Assembly: GCA_021234155.1 (NCBI GenBank)
Contig: JAJEKV010000020.1
Coordinates: 10,594,346 to 10,658,345 of the forward strand
Length of the DNA stretch: 64,000 nucleotides
DNA from: Isoetes taiwanensis
Taxonomy: Eukaryota; Streptophyta; Lycopodiopsida; Isoetales; Isoetaceae
Direction: 5' to 3'
In this document: piece after piece, positions 36,118-46,363 of the stretch
How the letters are laid out: the number at the start of each line of letters is the position of its first letter
How positions within the stretch are numbered: the stretch's first letter is position 1
The notes under the pieces: model-generated
The model's database searches: none
What the model was told of the DNA's origin: nothing
Seen by the model: only the letters and a program-made list of their open reading frames with translations
Position numbers and translations under genes: made by a program

Positions 36118-36732
36118 GAATACTGGCTCCATTGTTTTGAGGGGCTCATAGGGTATTGCATGAAGGATATGGGGAAGCCCCACTTCAAGCTGCACACAAA
36201 GAATGTTTCGGAGCGCCAATTGGAGATGGGGAAGGACCTGTACTTGCTGTATGGTGCAGGGGACATTAAGCATGTGGTAGTTCTGGATAACAGAAACCTG
36301 TTGGGAAGGGCTCTTCATTTTGTAAACTATCATGGTGGAAGGCAACTGAGCTCTAGTCTTGTATACACAATCACTAGGATGCTTAGAACCGGGAAATTTG
36401 TGTTGTCTACTAGCTGGATCCTTCCTTCTAATACTGCCTTTATCTCTGAGCATAGGGTCAAGGCCGCCTGGCACCTGCCACTGAACCCCAGAGTGGCCTT
36501 GCCAAGCGATGTTAGATGTGTGTTGTATGGGATCCCGGCTGGGATGGAGCCCATTCAGCGGATTGGGCAGGGTAGGAAAAGATACTGGGACGAGGCTGCC
36601 ACGCCTGGAGACATGGATGAGAATTTTGTGGAAGGGGAGGATGCTGAATTCAGACCCGAGGCTGTTGGGGACATGCCTGGCACTGACTTCATCCCTCTTG
36701 ACACAACAGATTACACAATGGCAATTGGGTGA
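36118..36732 (+). CDS. unidentified ORF, possibly a Rep-like (YxxK) protein fragment
   Basis: Open from 36,118, with the first Met codon at 36,160; about 205 residues. The motif IGYCMKDMGKPHF near the start has the YxxK form of the catalytic Tyr/Lys motif of HUH-type replication initiators, followed by a mixed alpha/beta-like sequence (KHVVVLDNRNLLGRALHFV) and an acidic tail. No HUH motif could be read upstream because frames break at 36,115, so the link is a resemblance only. A 299-codon ORF on the opposite strand is judged a shadow: its composition is less protein-like. It lies inside the insertion within gypsy B. Confidence 0.4.
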   Translation, partial: EYWLHCFEGLIGYCMKDMGKPHFKLHTKNVSERQLEMGKDLYLLYGAGDIKHVVVLDNRNLLGRALHFVNYHGGRQLSSSLVYTITRMLRTGKFVLSTSWILPSNTAFISEHRVKAAWHLPLNPRVALPSDVRCVLYGIPAGMEPIQRIGQGRKRYWDEAATPGDMDENFVEGEDAEFRPEAVGDMPGTDFIPLDTTDYTMAIG

Positions 36733-36807
36733 CTTGAGGGGGCTGCCTGCAACTTTTGTACATATGTCTTTGTTTGCTTTGATTTTGTATCTTTGTTTGC
36801 AGTTACT

Positions 36808-37256
36808 ATGCCTGGAATAGAGATGGATCGTGCTGGTATGGAGGTTGGGAATGGGGCTGCTGTTAGCGCCAGATCCCGCTACACTGCTGGGATGAGGCCA
36901 CCGGCGTGGCGTCATTAATATTGAAAGTGATGAGGAGGGCCCATCTTCCCCTCCGCACAGACCTGCTGCTCCCGGGCCAAGTGTCCATGATGTAATTCAC
37001 AATGCTGCCCCCTCTCCTGTTGTCTTCTCTCCGAACAGGGAGCGTGTGCAGGTGGCTCTGGATGTTGTGGCAAGTGTTGTTAACATTAACACGTCATGAG
37101 TCCGTGGCTGCTCTGTCGATTTTGTTTAGGATGCACGACTTGGGAGGCTCTTTGCAAAGATTGGAAGAGGTCGTGTCTCATATGGAATGGGAAGAGGTGG
37201 AGGTCACCACCGATGAACGGCAAAGATATCTTGGGCGATATGAACCTTTGCTTTAA
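36808..37256 (+). pseudogene. unidentified coding remnant after the Rep-like ORF
   Basis: A splice-acceptor-like TTTGCAG precedes an ATG at 36,808. Two frame switches then connect an acidic, Pro/Ser-rich part (IESDEEGPSSPPHRPA), a helical part (NRERVQVALDVVASVV) and the final open piece ending at 37,256 (LQRLEEVVSHMEWEEVEVT). It reads as one decayed protein. I do not recognise it. It probably belongs with the ORF upstream. Confidence 0.35.
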
Positions 37257-37608
37257 GGCTCTTCTTCTCGTGGAATTGCGCCAGATTGATGCTTTGGCCG
37301 ACGTCACAACGCCGTCCATGAACAACAACTAGAGTGTGTCATTTGCTTGGTCCGTTTTGCTTATCGCGGTTCTTTGTGTGTGGCGTGTCGTGAGGAATGA
37401 GAAAAGGGAAAAAAGTGGAAAACATGGAAAAAGGCTCTGCAAATGGACTGCAGGTCAGCCAAAAAATGCTTGTCTTTGCTTGGTAAAACCAGATTTGTCT
37501 GCTTATTTGGCTTCATGGCATTGAATGTCGAAAAGAAAAAACTGAAAAACTCAAAAAACTCATGAAAAAACATGGTGTGCTTGCATATGCATCTGCATGG
37601 GAATAGCC

Positions 37609-37627
37609 CCTGCCCTTTAAGGGCGGG
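37609..37627 (+). other. short hairpin directly upstream of the tRNA-like element
   Basis: CCTGCCCT and AGGGCGGG form an eight-pair stem (one G-T pair) around a TTA loop. It touches the first base of the tRNA-like cloverleaf. Confidence 0.5.
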
Positions 37628-37680
37628 CAGACTGCTTGGAGCTGCGCACTGCGCAGGGGGTTCGAATCCCCCAGTCTGTG
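37627..37680 (+). ncRNA. tRNA-like mini-cloverleaf, 54 nt (mascRNA-like shape)
   Basis: Four stems tile the sequence without gaps. They are a 7-pair acceptor stem (GCAGACT with AGTCTGT, first pair G-T), a 3-pair D-like arm (GCTTGGAGC), a 5-pair anticodon-like arm with a 3-base loop (TGCGCACTGCGCA), and a perfect T arm (GGGGG-TTCGAAT-CCCCC). A G follows as discriminator. The T arm contains a perfect Pol III B box (GGTTCGAATCC), but I see no A box. It is too short to be a translating tRNA. The shape is that of mascRNA-type tRNA-like RNAs cut out by RNase P/Z. Alternatives are a deleted tRNA or a SINE head. Confidence 0.5.
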
Positions 37681-38169
37681 TCCTCTTTCAGTTCTGCTTC
37701 AACCTCCTACAGACAGGTAGCTTTTCTTATACGCTTCTCTATTTTAAGAGCCAGGCTTATTTATGTGTGCTGCAATCATATGGTCCACAGGTTTTGTGGC
37801 TTAAGCCATTATGTTTTCGCTGGTGTAAGAAATTAGCTTGTGATTCTTCAAACATGTCAATGCACGCACTGGTTTTAAGGAATATTTCCAGGTGGTTTTG
37901 TTCTTAGTTCATTGTCTTCATTTCTGTGGCTTAACTTGCCAGACTTAAGTTGTCACTTGAGGTCTTCATATCAGGTAAACTCTTAATCTTTATTAACAGA
38001 ATTGGCCTGCAGTGTTACAGTGTTTCTTATTGTACAGTAGGGAGTTTTGGCTGCATTAGCTTGTGGCACAAGCCCCATTGGAGATGGTTTTAGAAGCTTC
38101 AGCCGTTCCTGCTTTAGTGGAGCCAGCAGGGCCAGTTGCTATCTTGGGGTCAAAATCACATTTAAATTA

Positions 38170-38460
38170 CTGCCAATGGATGTCAAGGGGCCCTTGAAAA
38201 TAGAGCCACATCAGCGTTTGACCCCATTGCGCAATGACGTGTACGCATGGGATCGCACTAGAGGGCATATACCTCAGAATATTCCCATATCTGACGGTGG
38301 CCAATTGACTAGAGCATCCATAGTCAGGCCCGTCATCCTCAGCAGCATTGTCCGGATGGTTTGGGTCCCCTGCGTCTTCCCAATCCATATCCGCCAGGGC
38401 AGCCTGCACTGTCTGTGTAATGTAAGGGCATTGGGTAGAAGCATGAAAGGGTGGGCAAAA
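38170..38460 (-). pseudogene. gag C-terminus of gypsy element B
   Basis: On the minus strand near 38,430 the frame gives GHASTQCPY-like zinc-knuckle residues, followed by VQAALADMDWE and an acidic linker (AEDDGPDYG). This matches the zinc-knuckle end and linker of element A ([18 protein letters not shown]) just before protease. It is the continuation of gypsy B, separated from its pol by the 35.4-38.2 kb insertion. Confidence 0.7.
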
Positions 38461-38599
38461 AAAGTGCCCGTATTTTACATTTACAAATTCAAAATGTAAG
38501 GAAATCCCTCCCCCCCAAGAAATTATTATTCTTGGAATGAATCATTAATAGGGCAAATAATTTTGAACTCTCCTCCCGCGCTCTGTTCAACCTTCCTCC

Positions 38600-38725
38600 C
38601 GCTCGAACCTCCATAGCCAAAAGCTTGACATCCATATTCGAACCTCCTCCATAGCCGAAAGCTTGACATCCATATTCGAACCTCCATAGCCAAGATCAGG
38701 ACCTCCATAGCCAAAAGCTTGCATT
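38600..38725. repeat. short tandem repeats (cctccatagcc...cttgacatccatattcgaa)
   Basis: Three to four units of roughly 30-45 bp sharing ccatagccaaaagctt and catccatattcgaacctcc lie just before the ULP1-like gene's first recognised exon. Confidence 0.75.
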
Positions 38726-38756
38726 TTTAGAGAGCTGAAGCACCAGGGAAGAGATC

Positions 38757-41750
38757 ATGACGAAACAGCTTGGAACAAAGACATCTCCAAGGAAATCTCC
38801 TTGCAACAAACCTGTAAAGCCCATGCCAAGGTCTCCCACTAGAACTGCCGCCCGAAAACTCAAGAGTGGGTCTTCTTTAGATCGGGAGGTCTTGCCGCCC
38901 GAGTTTGACAAGGTAAGCATCAGGCAGCTTAGGAGCAACAATTTTGATAGCATGTTTCCAGGGCTAGTGCAAATAGTGCAGGATGTTTGGGGTTCTGAAG
39001 CCCTTGCTGTTAGGGGTTATCAAGAGTGCGGGGATTAAGCCCGTTGGATGGCGATTTTTTTTCCGTAATATGAGCACGCGCTTTTTGTAGGAGGGACATT
39101 GCAAATCATCACATTCCATTGTATTTTGCCCGAGCATATGCACTTCATTACAAAGGAGTAAGCATTGATTGGGATGAGGTGAAAGCAAGTGCAAGTCTTC
39201 ATTCAAAAGGCTCTCAAAAAAGAATCCGACGGCAATTAGCTACAAATGAAAGTCTTCCAATGTTAAAGCTATTAAATGTATGCCCGGTAGAATTGGGGCA
39301 GCAGGTTGGAAATGATGAAAAGGTGGAGGGAAACAAGAGCATTAGATTCCGCCTCCATGCTTGATGAAATACGAACTTTAAAGAGAAAAGGAAAACAATG
39401 GAAATTGAACTATTGAAGCATGAGAGTGATAAGAGCTTCTTGACAAGACTTGTGCAGAGTAAAGATGCAAAAATATGTGAGCAGTTCAGCATTATGGCAG
39501 GTTTAAAAGCAAGCGGGAAGCCAACTGATGTGCAAATGGCTTTGGCATCCCATTTAGAGGAGGAGAAATCAAGTTATATTGTCGACTTAGATGCTCGAAT
39601 GATTCCCATTGATTGTTTAAAGGCTGATTTGTAAGAATTAGAAGTCGCCATTGAAAAAATCAGCAAGGATTTGGAAGTTAATTCCAACCGTGAGAATAGA
39701 ATAAAGGAGATGACTAAGCGTTTGGAAAGATCAGACCCGATAGGCCTGCAGCCCATCTCCCATACTCGCACAAGGCGGGAGCTTCATTCTCACATATAAG
39801 CAATACTTGCAGCAGCTGCAATGATTGCCTTGACTCGACCATGGTAATATCTCCACTTTGTGGTCATACATATTGTCTATTTTGTCTTATATTCAGGGTT
39901 TCAACGACGAATACATGTGTACATGATTGTTCATGGTCCGAGGACTGCGACATTGCTTTAGGAATCCCTTCCTCCGAAGGTACATCTATTTCTATTTTGA
40001 TTACATAATTAGTTTGAGTGTACTTAGATGTAGTTAGTTTCCATCATGTACATAATCGTATTAACATTTGATTTGGCGTGGTTTTGTCTTTCTTGTAAAG
40101 AGGAAATATATTTGTTTACGTTTTACATTTACATGTGCCATGAAGTGCTTTTCCGGAATTCCTTTACGGGGTGTATTAATAGGGTGTATTGCATTGATTG
40201 TACTTTGCATTTACATGTGATCGAAATGCATATGAATTTGGTATTTGACTTTCCTTTACATTCAATCTTGAATGATGTATTTGATAGGGTGTATTGATAA
40301 AATATTTTATTCTCAAATACATTTGAATTTAGTATTTGGTTTTCCTTTACATTGTGATAGCTATGTACACTAATGTACTTCTATTTTGTCGTTACATTAT
40401 CGGTGAAATTTTGCCCATAGTAAAACCTACTTGCATGTAATTAACATTTGTTCTACATTTTGATTTGCATCGATTGTTTTTTTCTTGATTTTTGCTTCTA
40501 TCTACTCTACATCTCCCTTGATTCTGAATCAAGTGTTTACATTTCTTATTGACACCCAATTGTGTCAATGCGCACATGGGTAGTATCAAGAAAGGAAGAA
40601 GTAAACCGCGGGTAAACTAAACAATTCATATTTAGTGCACTATGCTTAAGTTCGAATATAGCAAAATTTCATGTTGTAGGTGAAAAGAAGAATGTTATTG
40701 AGAAGGGGTTGCATTTACCATTCTCGACATCCCAATTGATGAACCTGGCACAAAAAAGATGCCGATGCTATCGATGTTGGAAGTCCATCCACATCTACAT
40801 CACCTTTGAGAATTGCAACAACTCATAAGCAATCGGTCAGGATTTGGAGACAGGGGGTATGTGGAAGGTAGGGTGATTACATTCTGATTACATTAAGATT
40901 GCATCTGTTGTAGTTAGGAGTTCACTAATGTTCAATATTTTGCAGCAGGGTTGTTTTCCGAGAAAGAGATCCCACCGTGAAGGCGAAATGCTATTATTGA
41001 AGCAAACTAGTCGAAAGCCCGGAAAGTAATTCTCTCTCCTTTTCGAAGTTTCTTTTTTTTTTTTGTATTTTGAAACTTAGTTGACGTGGTTTTCGTGATA
41101 AAAATTACCTCAAGATGTTGGTGACGACATTGAAAAACAAATCCTGGCTTTCACAAGTTTTTCAAGTTGAGGAAAAGGCTTGTTCTTTGGCGGTACGTGT
41201 TTCTTTTTTTGTCTTGCTTTCAAAACATTAGAATGAAGCACTTTCTTTGTCTTCGAGACTTACACGATTCAAAGGAGCTAGATGATGTTGAAGAAGCCTT
41301 GGAGATTGCAGCCAAGGCAACGACTAAATTTATGGTCAAAGCCGATGCCAAAACAAATTGAAAAAAGAGTGCAAACCGAAAGCGGGGACATCCGCTGCAA
41401 AATCCGGTAATTGCTAGCTTACATTGACTTACTTATACTTCCGGTAGCTTATTATATTTTACTCGTTTTGCGGTCTAAACCACTTTGGAAACGAGATTGG
41501 AAGGTATCAATTTATGCTTTATTGTCATGGATCAATTGTTAATATGACACTAACATTGACTTACTTATACTTTAGTAGCTTATTATATTCTACTCGCTTT
41601 GCAGGTCTAAACCATCGAAACAGATTGAAGGTATCAATTTATGCTTTATTGTCATGGATCAATTGTTAGTATGACACTAACATCTTGGATCTGACAACAG
41701 AAATGATGACAAGGATAAACTTATGGAATTCACGCCATTCACGCCATTCA
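38757..41750 (+). pseudogene. 5' part of a ULP1-like gene (coiled-coil/basic exons)
   Basis: A series of open exon-like pieces lies in the same sense as the ULP1 catalytic part at 62 kb. The first (38,757-39,038) is basic at its N-terminus (MTKQLGTKTSPRKSP). Pieces at 39,090-39,364 and 39,398-39,640 are helical and charged. Later pieces near 40,970-41,030, 41,110-41,195 and 41,280-41,360 end in GT donors. The last piece (41,701-41,755) runs straight into the retrotransposon target site. Frames break between several pieces. Assignment to the protease gene rests on continuity across the insertion site, not on similarity. Confidence 0.45.
41412..41685. repeat. tandem duplication of an intron/mini-exon unit
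   Basis: A unit of about 135 bp occurs twice. Each holds an intron-like part (acattgacttacttatact), a pyrimidine-rich acceptor, a mini-exon of about 26 bases beginning GTCTAAACCA, and a GTATCAATT donor side. The acceptor AG is kept in the second copy (tttgcag) but altered in the first (ttttgcg), so the second would be the usable one. Confidence 0.7.
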
Positions 41751-41755
41751 AGAAC
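41751..41755. other. target-site duplication AGAAC (left)
   Basis: Five bases identical to 62,059-62,063, directly outside the LTR borders of element A. Five bp is the usual duplication size for Ty3/gypsy integrases. Confidence 0.9.
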
Positions 41756-43345
41756 TGTGACGCTCCCCACCGTACACTCCACGGAAAATCCCCCAACCAG
41801 TGTCGTCTACTAGATGGGCCCTCCATCTATCCCGCTTCTAGGGATGGCTAGAACGGTAAGGGACACACCTGAGGTGTCTCTCGAAAATCCGTCCCCCTAT
41901 GGACTCCTAATAACAAATGAAGCATATAACTAAATATCAGTACTAGCAACTAACAACAATAATAATAAGTCTACCTCAAAGGGTAGCTCAATCTATCCAT
42001 TCATAGAATCGTCAGAAGGATCAATACACCATAAAACAATAAAGCTTCTACCCAAGCTCTGACTCGTGGGGAAAAGTATATCTTCGCCAGGTCTCAAGAT
42101 AGATACTGCACGGAAGTATAAACAATGGCCGGGCTGGCTATAAGACAATGGCTAAGGGTTGACCACTCCATCCGCCCCTCCAGGCATACTTTGCAGATGG
42201 GCTAAAACGAAATATAGTATGACCAGCCACCCTGATACGCAATCTCTTGATTCACCCTAAGAGACTACTCCGTGTTTCATCTCCCCGTCCGATGAGGCAA
42301 GGTCGGTTACATCTCCCCCTTCCTAAATCGGTGATTCATGGGCTTAATTAGAGGATCATGGCGACACGCCCCCGCTCACGCCTTTAACCCCCAAAAGCAA
42401 GAACCAGGCCAAGACTGCGGGATCGAGGCGGCACCATTGATCCAGGGGGGTGACGACCCATGCCCTACGACGCCGGTTACCTAACATAGGCCTAGTGCCC
42501 CCAAGTCCCCAAAGAGCCGCTTCGGCCAGGACTATTCCTCCATCTCGTCAGCGATCCCGCTATGTGGTGCTTTCGGTCATTCCATAACTCCCCTTAGTCC
42601 TGGGCTCTATGCACAGTGTGATATAATAGGTATTATGGGTCTATCTAGAAGCATCATACATAAGGTCACGCTGGGTCTCTACCCCTTCCCAATACATGAG
42701 GAGCATAACAAGAGATCAACCATATCATATCCATAATATGTGAACAATAAGAATAAGATCTAACCTAATCACATGAATCTAACTACAGAGTTAGGGTTCG
42801 TTGATTCGGTTCATCAGTTGAAATAGTGGTTCTAGGAAGGCTCTACTAGAATACATGACTCTACTACATCTCTATAGCTGAAACTGCTTCAAAATACCTG
42901 CTCCTGACGCATTTCCTCCTGATCCTGGGGTATCCATCGATTCTTCGATGTTTGAGATTAATGCCATGAATCCAACACGTCCCACGCCGCTTGGAGTAAG
43001 CTAAACCGCGCTATCTGCTGCGCTTACGGATCTTGATTAGAACTCCGGTTGTGACAATAGCCTCAAGAGTGGGAGGAGCAAAAATGTCTTCTGGTTTAGG
43101 GTTAGGTATTTATAGGCAAATTAGGGTTAGGGTTGACACCTTGTCCAATGGGATGCGAACACGTGGCCTAACCCAATCGAGTAGTGCCAATGGATATATC
43201 CTTTCTAAGGTTAATCAAGTTACATTTTAATGTGACTTGAACTTATGTAATTGTCATACAAATCCCAAGTTATCTTGGTTTGATTTGTATAGTGACGTGG
43301 CCCCAAAATATACGATACATACCGATATTTTTTGGGAACGCTACA
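41756..43345 (-). mobile_element. 3' LTR of element A
   Basis: Starts TGTGACGCTCCCC and ends GGGAACGCTACA. It aligns with the 5' LTR over its full length. The TATAAATA box on the minus strand (43,107-43,114) and the telo-box-like repeats are kept. Differences from the 5' LTR are mostly small changes near CTG/CG. Confidence 0.95.
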
Positions 43346-43356
43346 TTCTCCCTTAG
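43346..43356 (-). promoter_or_regulatory. polypurine tract of element A
   Basis: The minus strand reads CTAAGGGAGAA directly against the 3' LTR. It is the same type and position as the tract of element B. Confidence 0.85.
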
Positions 43357-44104
43357 AATAATGTTGTCCGCAAAGATTAAAGTAAGGTTTTTCTAACCTG
43401 CATAACTTATATACTTAATTATAATTAGATTGCATTTGTATATACATATAAAAAGAAACGATAACTTCCGATATATATGTTTCTACAACAGTAGCTTGGA
43501 AGAATATCCTTGCAAGCTTATACATAAGTATTTTCAAGTTTATTTATAACAAAACATTATGAATTGGACACATCAATTCATAATTTAAGTTTAAGAGTTT
43601 AAGTTATCTACAAAATTCTTAACTCCTAACTTCTCGTAATTCGCTCCCTCGTATTTGCTTGAATTCACTTCCCTGCAATGAGTAGTGCATTACGTTAGTT
43701 TAATTATAAATTGTGGTTTTAAGGGGACCACCCCTCTATTTATTTAGTATACCTTTTTCTAACTGCATACGATCATGGTCATACGGTTTAAGCTAAGAAT
43801 CATTTAAGATGATTCTATCATTGCCCATGATGGTAGCTACCTTGTGCATGATCTCCCCCCGTTGATCATGCACCCCACTGTGCTTCATGGTTTCTGGTTT
43901 AAGCTTAGGAACATGCAGTTGTATCCTTCATTGCCCATGATCACCTTTATTTTACATGACCCCCCTATGGTCATGTACACTTGCAGTGCGTAATGGCATA
44001 GAGAACGTCTTATGGATGATCTACTCTTTTCTAGACTTATCTAGAACACAATAATCTATACATTGTAATTATCATTGCTAACTACAAAGTATTCCCTCAC
44101 TTAT

Positions 44105-44689
44105 TTAATATATCACAGATTTTAACAATGGCAGACCTATATGTTCGATGTTGGCCATTTCAGAGATGACTTGGCCGTCGAATTGGTTCATAAATTCTGG
44201 GTATTGTCTTTCTAAATCTTGTTTCAATACCCAAGTTGCGTCTTCTACTGGCACGGGTGAAAGCATGCTAGGGTGTACCATCTAAAGTTCTTTTTAGGGA
44301 GTGCAAAACTACCCAGAAAAGTACCCAGCACTGGGTACTGGGAACTTGCATAAATGTCTCAATAAACAATAAGTTTGAGAGTTGATTCATTCATTTTAAT
44401 CTCTAATAGTATTGTGATCCTCTAATACTATAGATTAACATGTTACTGACCTTCAATTCAAAATTTTTGAATTGATTTTAATGTAAAGAAAAAACAGAAA
44501 GTACCAGTTTTAAAAGTACCCAGTATAGGTACTTTTGAGGGTTCCAAAAGTGGTACACCGTAGCATGCTTTCGCCCGCACGTGCTTCCATTTGACTAAGT
44601 ACTGAAGAAATTCCGATCTTCGTGTTTTCTTGAGTGCTTTGTCAAGGATAGTTTCAGGAACAATTTCAACATGCTCCTCTCTGTCATTT
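44105..44689 (-). pseudogene. chromodomain end of element A pol, split by a MITE
   Basis: Minus-strand translation from 44,689 gives EEHVEIVPETILDKALKKTR and FLQYLVKWKH, then after the MITE (44,576-44,255) VEDATWVLKQDLERQYPEF and a stop at 44,105. This is a C-terminal chromodomain, with the YLVKWKH...WVL aromatic framework of chromoviruses that bind methylated H3. Removing the MITE with one target copy restores the frame, and removing the L1 joins it to the pol ORF ending at 51,751. The ancestral polyprotein was therefore open through here. Confidence 0.85.
44255..44576. mobile_element. 322-bp MITE inside the chromodomain
   Basis: Terminal inverted repeats of 26 bp match at 24 positions (outer ends GGGTGAAAGCATGCTA and, inverted, GGGCGAAAGCATGCTA). 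They are flanked by the 4-bp direct repeat GCAC at 44,251-44,254 and 44,577-44,580. The interior has further inverted copies of AAAGTACC. There is no coding capacity. The 4-bp duplication and GGG start do not match hAT, Mutator, CACTA or Tc1/mariner; the superfamily is left open. Confidence 0.85.
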
Positions 44690-44929
44690 TTTTTTTTTTT
44701 TTTTTTGAGGGAAAGGAAGGATTATATTAATCATAACTTAAGTACATACAAAATAAGGCTCAAAGCCCATATCAGAGAAAATTAAATATAAACAAAATAA
44801 CCAATTGTCCATTGGCAACGAGAAAAGTCCGTCAAAACAGGGATCATCTTCCTGACCATATGCCGGATGGGGGAGACAGAGTTTTGGGAAACCGGTAGGG
44901 GATGTGGAAACACAGGGTAGGGGATAAGT

Positions 44930-46021
44930 TCAAGAGAGAATCCGGGATAGTGGGAAGATCGGGAAAAGAGTGTGTAGCATTAAGGGGGCATTGAAAAGCA
45001 AGGGGGCCATCCAATTAATCTCGGCCCGAGGGGGGTCAGCAGCCAAATAACTCTTCAATGGGTACACCGATAATATCCAATAACACACCAGTGCAGCCTC
45101 ACATCTGCCTTTATGGTAGTAATACATAGACCTTAAGCAAAGAACGCCTTTCGATAAAAGCGGTTGTTGGCTCCAATGAACTTGTGGAGAATGTGTGCAT
45201 TGTATGCTTCCTTCAAAGAAGAATTTAAGCCAAACGTAGCTCGACGGCGACGAGGCGCCCCGAATGGTGGGTAGGAACATCATCCCAGGGATTGATCCCT
45301 GAATACGAACCACACTTGTTCAAAAAGGCTGCAATCCACAAAGGCATTCAAGTCAATCGGAGAGTCGGAATGAATAGTAAAGAAAGTAGACTTGAAGGAG
45401 CCCCAATTCAACCAATCCGTATCAAACTTCTCCAATTTAAGGGCTTTATGAGCCATAGCACATCTAATAAGTTCAAATTGGAAATTGAGCTTCATCCAAT
45501 TAAGGTCACACTTCACGTTTTGCGAGCCACATTATTCCTATGTTTCCAAACAATCCGAGGGCTAGTTGTAGGACTGTACAATTGACACTTTGGAATCGAG
45601 CTGAAAGAATTGAGAAATATCGGTTATGGAATCGAAATCGAGGATTTTCAGGCCCCATCGAGTCAACCATCTCCAAAAGTCCTCGGATCCTTTGGCAAGT
45701 GAAAATGTGTAGCATGCATTCATCATGATTGTTCTGAGCTGGCAGAGGGCACTATGGGCAGGTCTTAAAGTTTCTCTTGATCATGTTAGTGTTACTTAGG
45801 ATAGCACTTTGTGGGGATGAGCCAAGAGAACACTTTTATCTTAGGGCAAGCATAGGATTTCGGCTAGATCGAGAATTTTCTTGAAATTCTTGGAAGATAA
45901 GCCACGAGAGAGGCATGCTTTTCGCTTTTACGGGAAGGCATGCATGGTAAATCTTAGATACTTTGTAGCTCCTTTTAACCTTGAAAAACCAATTAGGGGG
46001 GAGTGACTCTCCCCTTGCCAT
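44930..46021 (-). pseudogene. LINE ORF2 C-terminal region (zf-RVT-like)
   Basis: Pieces in several frames resemble the reverse-transcriptase zinc-binding tail of plant LINEs: KVSKIYHACLPVKAKS-like basic text near 45,920-45,960 and MLHIFTCQRIRGLLEM near 45,670-45,715. All frames are broken. Assignment relies on position between RT and the poly-A tail. Confidence 0.5.
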
Positions 46022-46363
46022 CTTTGCCTAAGAAAGGGGAGTAGGTGAGCACCACTTTCTTATAAATCGATCTGTGGTAGCACCCCTCCAACTTTCTTCT
46101 TAATCATTTCCCAAGGAATCAATTTTCCTCATCATCAATGAGGTCTTTGACATGCAAAATATTAGCAGAGTGCCATTTTTGTAACATGTAGGGTGACAGA
46201 TAGCCATAGCAGAGTAGGAGGGAGGGGCCATCACAGGGGACCCGAATATGGAAGTATCTCTCACTGAATTGGACAATTTGTCATGAGTAAAGTTAGCGAC
46301 CACTTTCTCCCATGCTTTAAAAGATACTTCTAAGGAGAGGAGAAGTATTAGCTGCATTTGAAC

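Larger units (their letters stand above)
35431..38165. mobile_element. insertion separating gag and protease of element B
   Basis: To the left, the gypsy B frame reads up to about 35,425, just before its protease. To the right, the same element's gag zinc-knuckle tail and linker resume at about 38,170-38,460. The intervening 2.7 kb is GC-richer and carries unrelated ORFs (36,118-37,256) and a tRNA-like structure (37,627-37,680), so it is most simply a later insertion. I could not define terminal repeats or a target-site duplication, and the borders are approximate to tens of bases. Confidence 0.5.

Noticed and set aside
36016-36915. 299-codon minus-strand ORF
   Set aside because: It overlaps the plus-strand ORF at 36,118-36,732, which has more natural amino-acid composition and a recognisable motif; the minus product looks like an antisense shadow.
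37627-37680. Canonical tRNA gene
   Set aside because: Only 54 nt, with a 3-pair D-like arm and a 3-base anticodon-like loop; it cannot be a normal translating tRNA.
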